Assembly: GCA_963834945.1 (NCBI GenBank)
Contig: CAWIDT010000004.1
Location: 496,001 to 560,000, forward strand
Direction: 5' to 3'
Length of the DNA stretch: 64,000 bases
Source of the DNA: R-RK-3 sp963834945
Lineage (GTDB): Bacteria; Pseudomonadota; Alphaproteobacteria; Rhizobiales; Rhodomicrobiaceae
A program made the translations under genes and the position numbers. Below the pieces are notes generated by a model that ran no database searches, was not told the origin of the DNA, and saw nothing but the letters and a program-made list of their open reading frames with translations. Below, one piece after another: positions 61,793-64,000 of the stretch (the stretch's first letter is position 1; each line of letters begins with the position of its first letter).

Positions 61793-64000
<2,208 letters not shown>

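Overview
The window is a GC-rich chromosomal segment from an alphaproteobacterium. Supporting markers are the carB-greA and def-fmt gene pairs, ethylmalonyl-CoA mutase, a PAS_5-type regulator, the DnaA-C/DUF6456 pair, UPF0262 next to a low-molecular-weight phosphatase, a FrcBCA-type fructose importer and Tad pseudopilins. I cannot fix the genus. No rRNA, tRNA or CRISPR array was seen.

Layout. 0-16 kb is mostly housekeeping: nrdR (cut by the window edge), glyA, a PreP-like M16 protease, greA, carB, cysS, citramalate synthase, DUF423, polyprenyl synthase (ispA) and mtgA. 16-22 kb is a sugar-uptake locus: a ROK repressor facing frcB-frcC-frcA across a strong palindrome, then a decayed HD-GYP fragment and a DHDPS-family lyase. 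22-23.1 kb is an IS630-type element with its inverted repeats and TA target duplication. 23-34 kb holds small membrane proteins, ethylmalonyl-CoA mutase, several small regulators, sufE and a DNA polymerase I whose proofreading Exo I motif is lost. 34-43.7 kb holds a BigR/SqrR-like persulfide sensor with a YeeE sulfur transporter, def-fmt, rmuC, a globin with a coupled upstream small ORF, proBA, and UPF0262 with a phosphatase. 43.7-46.9 kb is a Tad pseudopilin/TadG island with a 50-residue secreted peptide. 47-49.4 kb is an adenosine-kinase-like gene, nth and DUF2244. 49.5-51.6 kb is an AT-rich islet with an ECF-like sigma factor, a coupled single-TM protein and a perfect hairpin at its edge. 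51.6-61.4 kb is accessory and metabolic (HxlR regulator, DUF4337 gene and remnant, zinc metallopeptidase, PPi-type phosphofructokinase, orphan acyl carrier protein, gpmA, dapB). The window ends inside a CheB-CheR-PAS signalling fusion.

Two patterns cut across the window. (1) A family of dispersed ~70-110 bp repeats with CTAG-like ends sits in gene gaps, and in several cases the repeat end itself supplies the stop codon of the adjacent gene. (2) Many otherwise intact genes carry one-base indels (cimA, frcA, rmuC, tadG, a GFA gene, a monooxygenase, a VOC gene), mostly inserted G or C. That pattern looks more like assembly error than decay.
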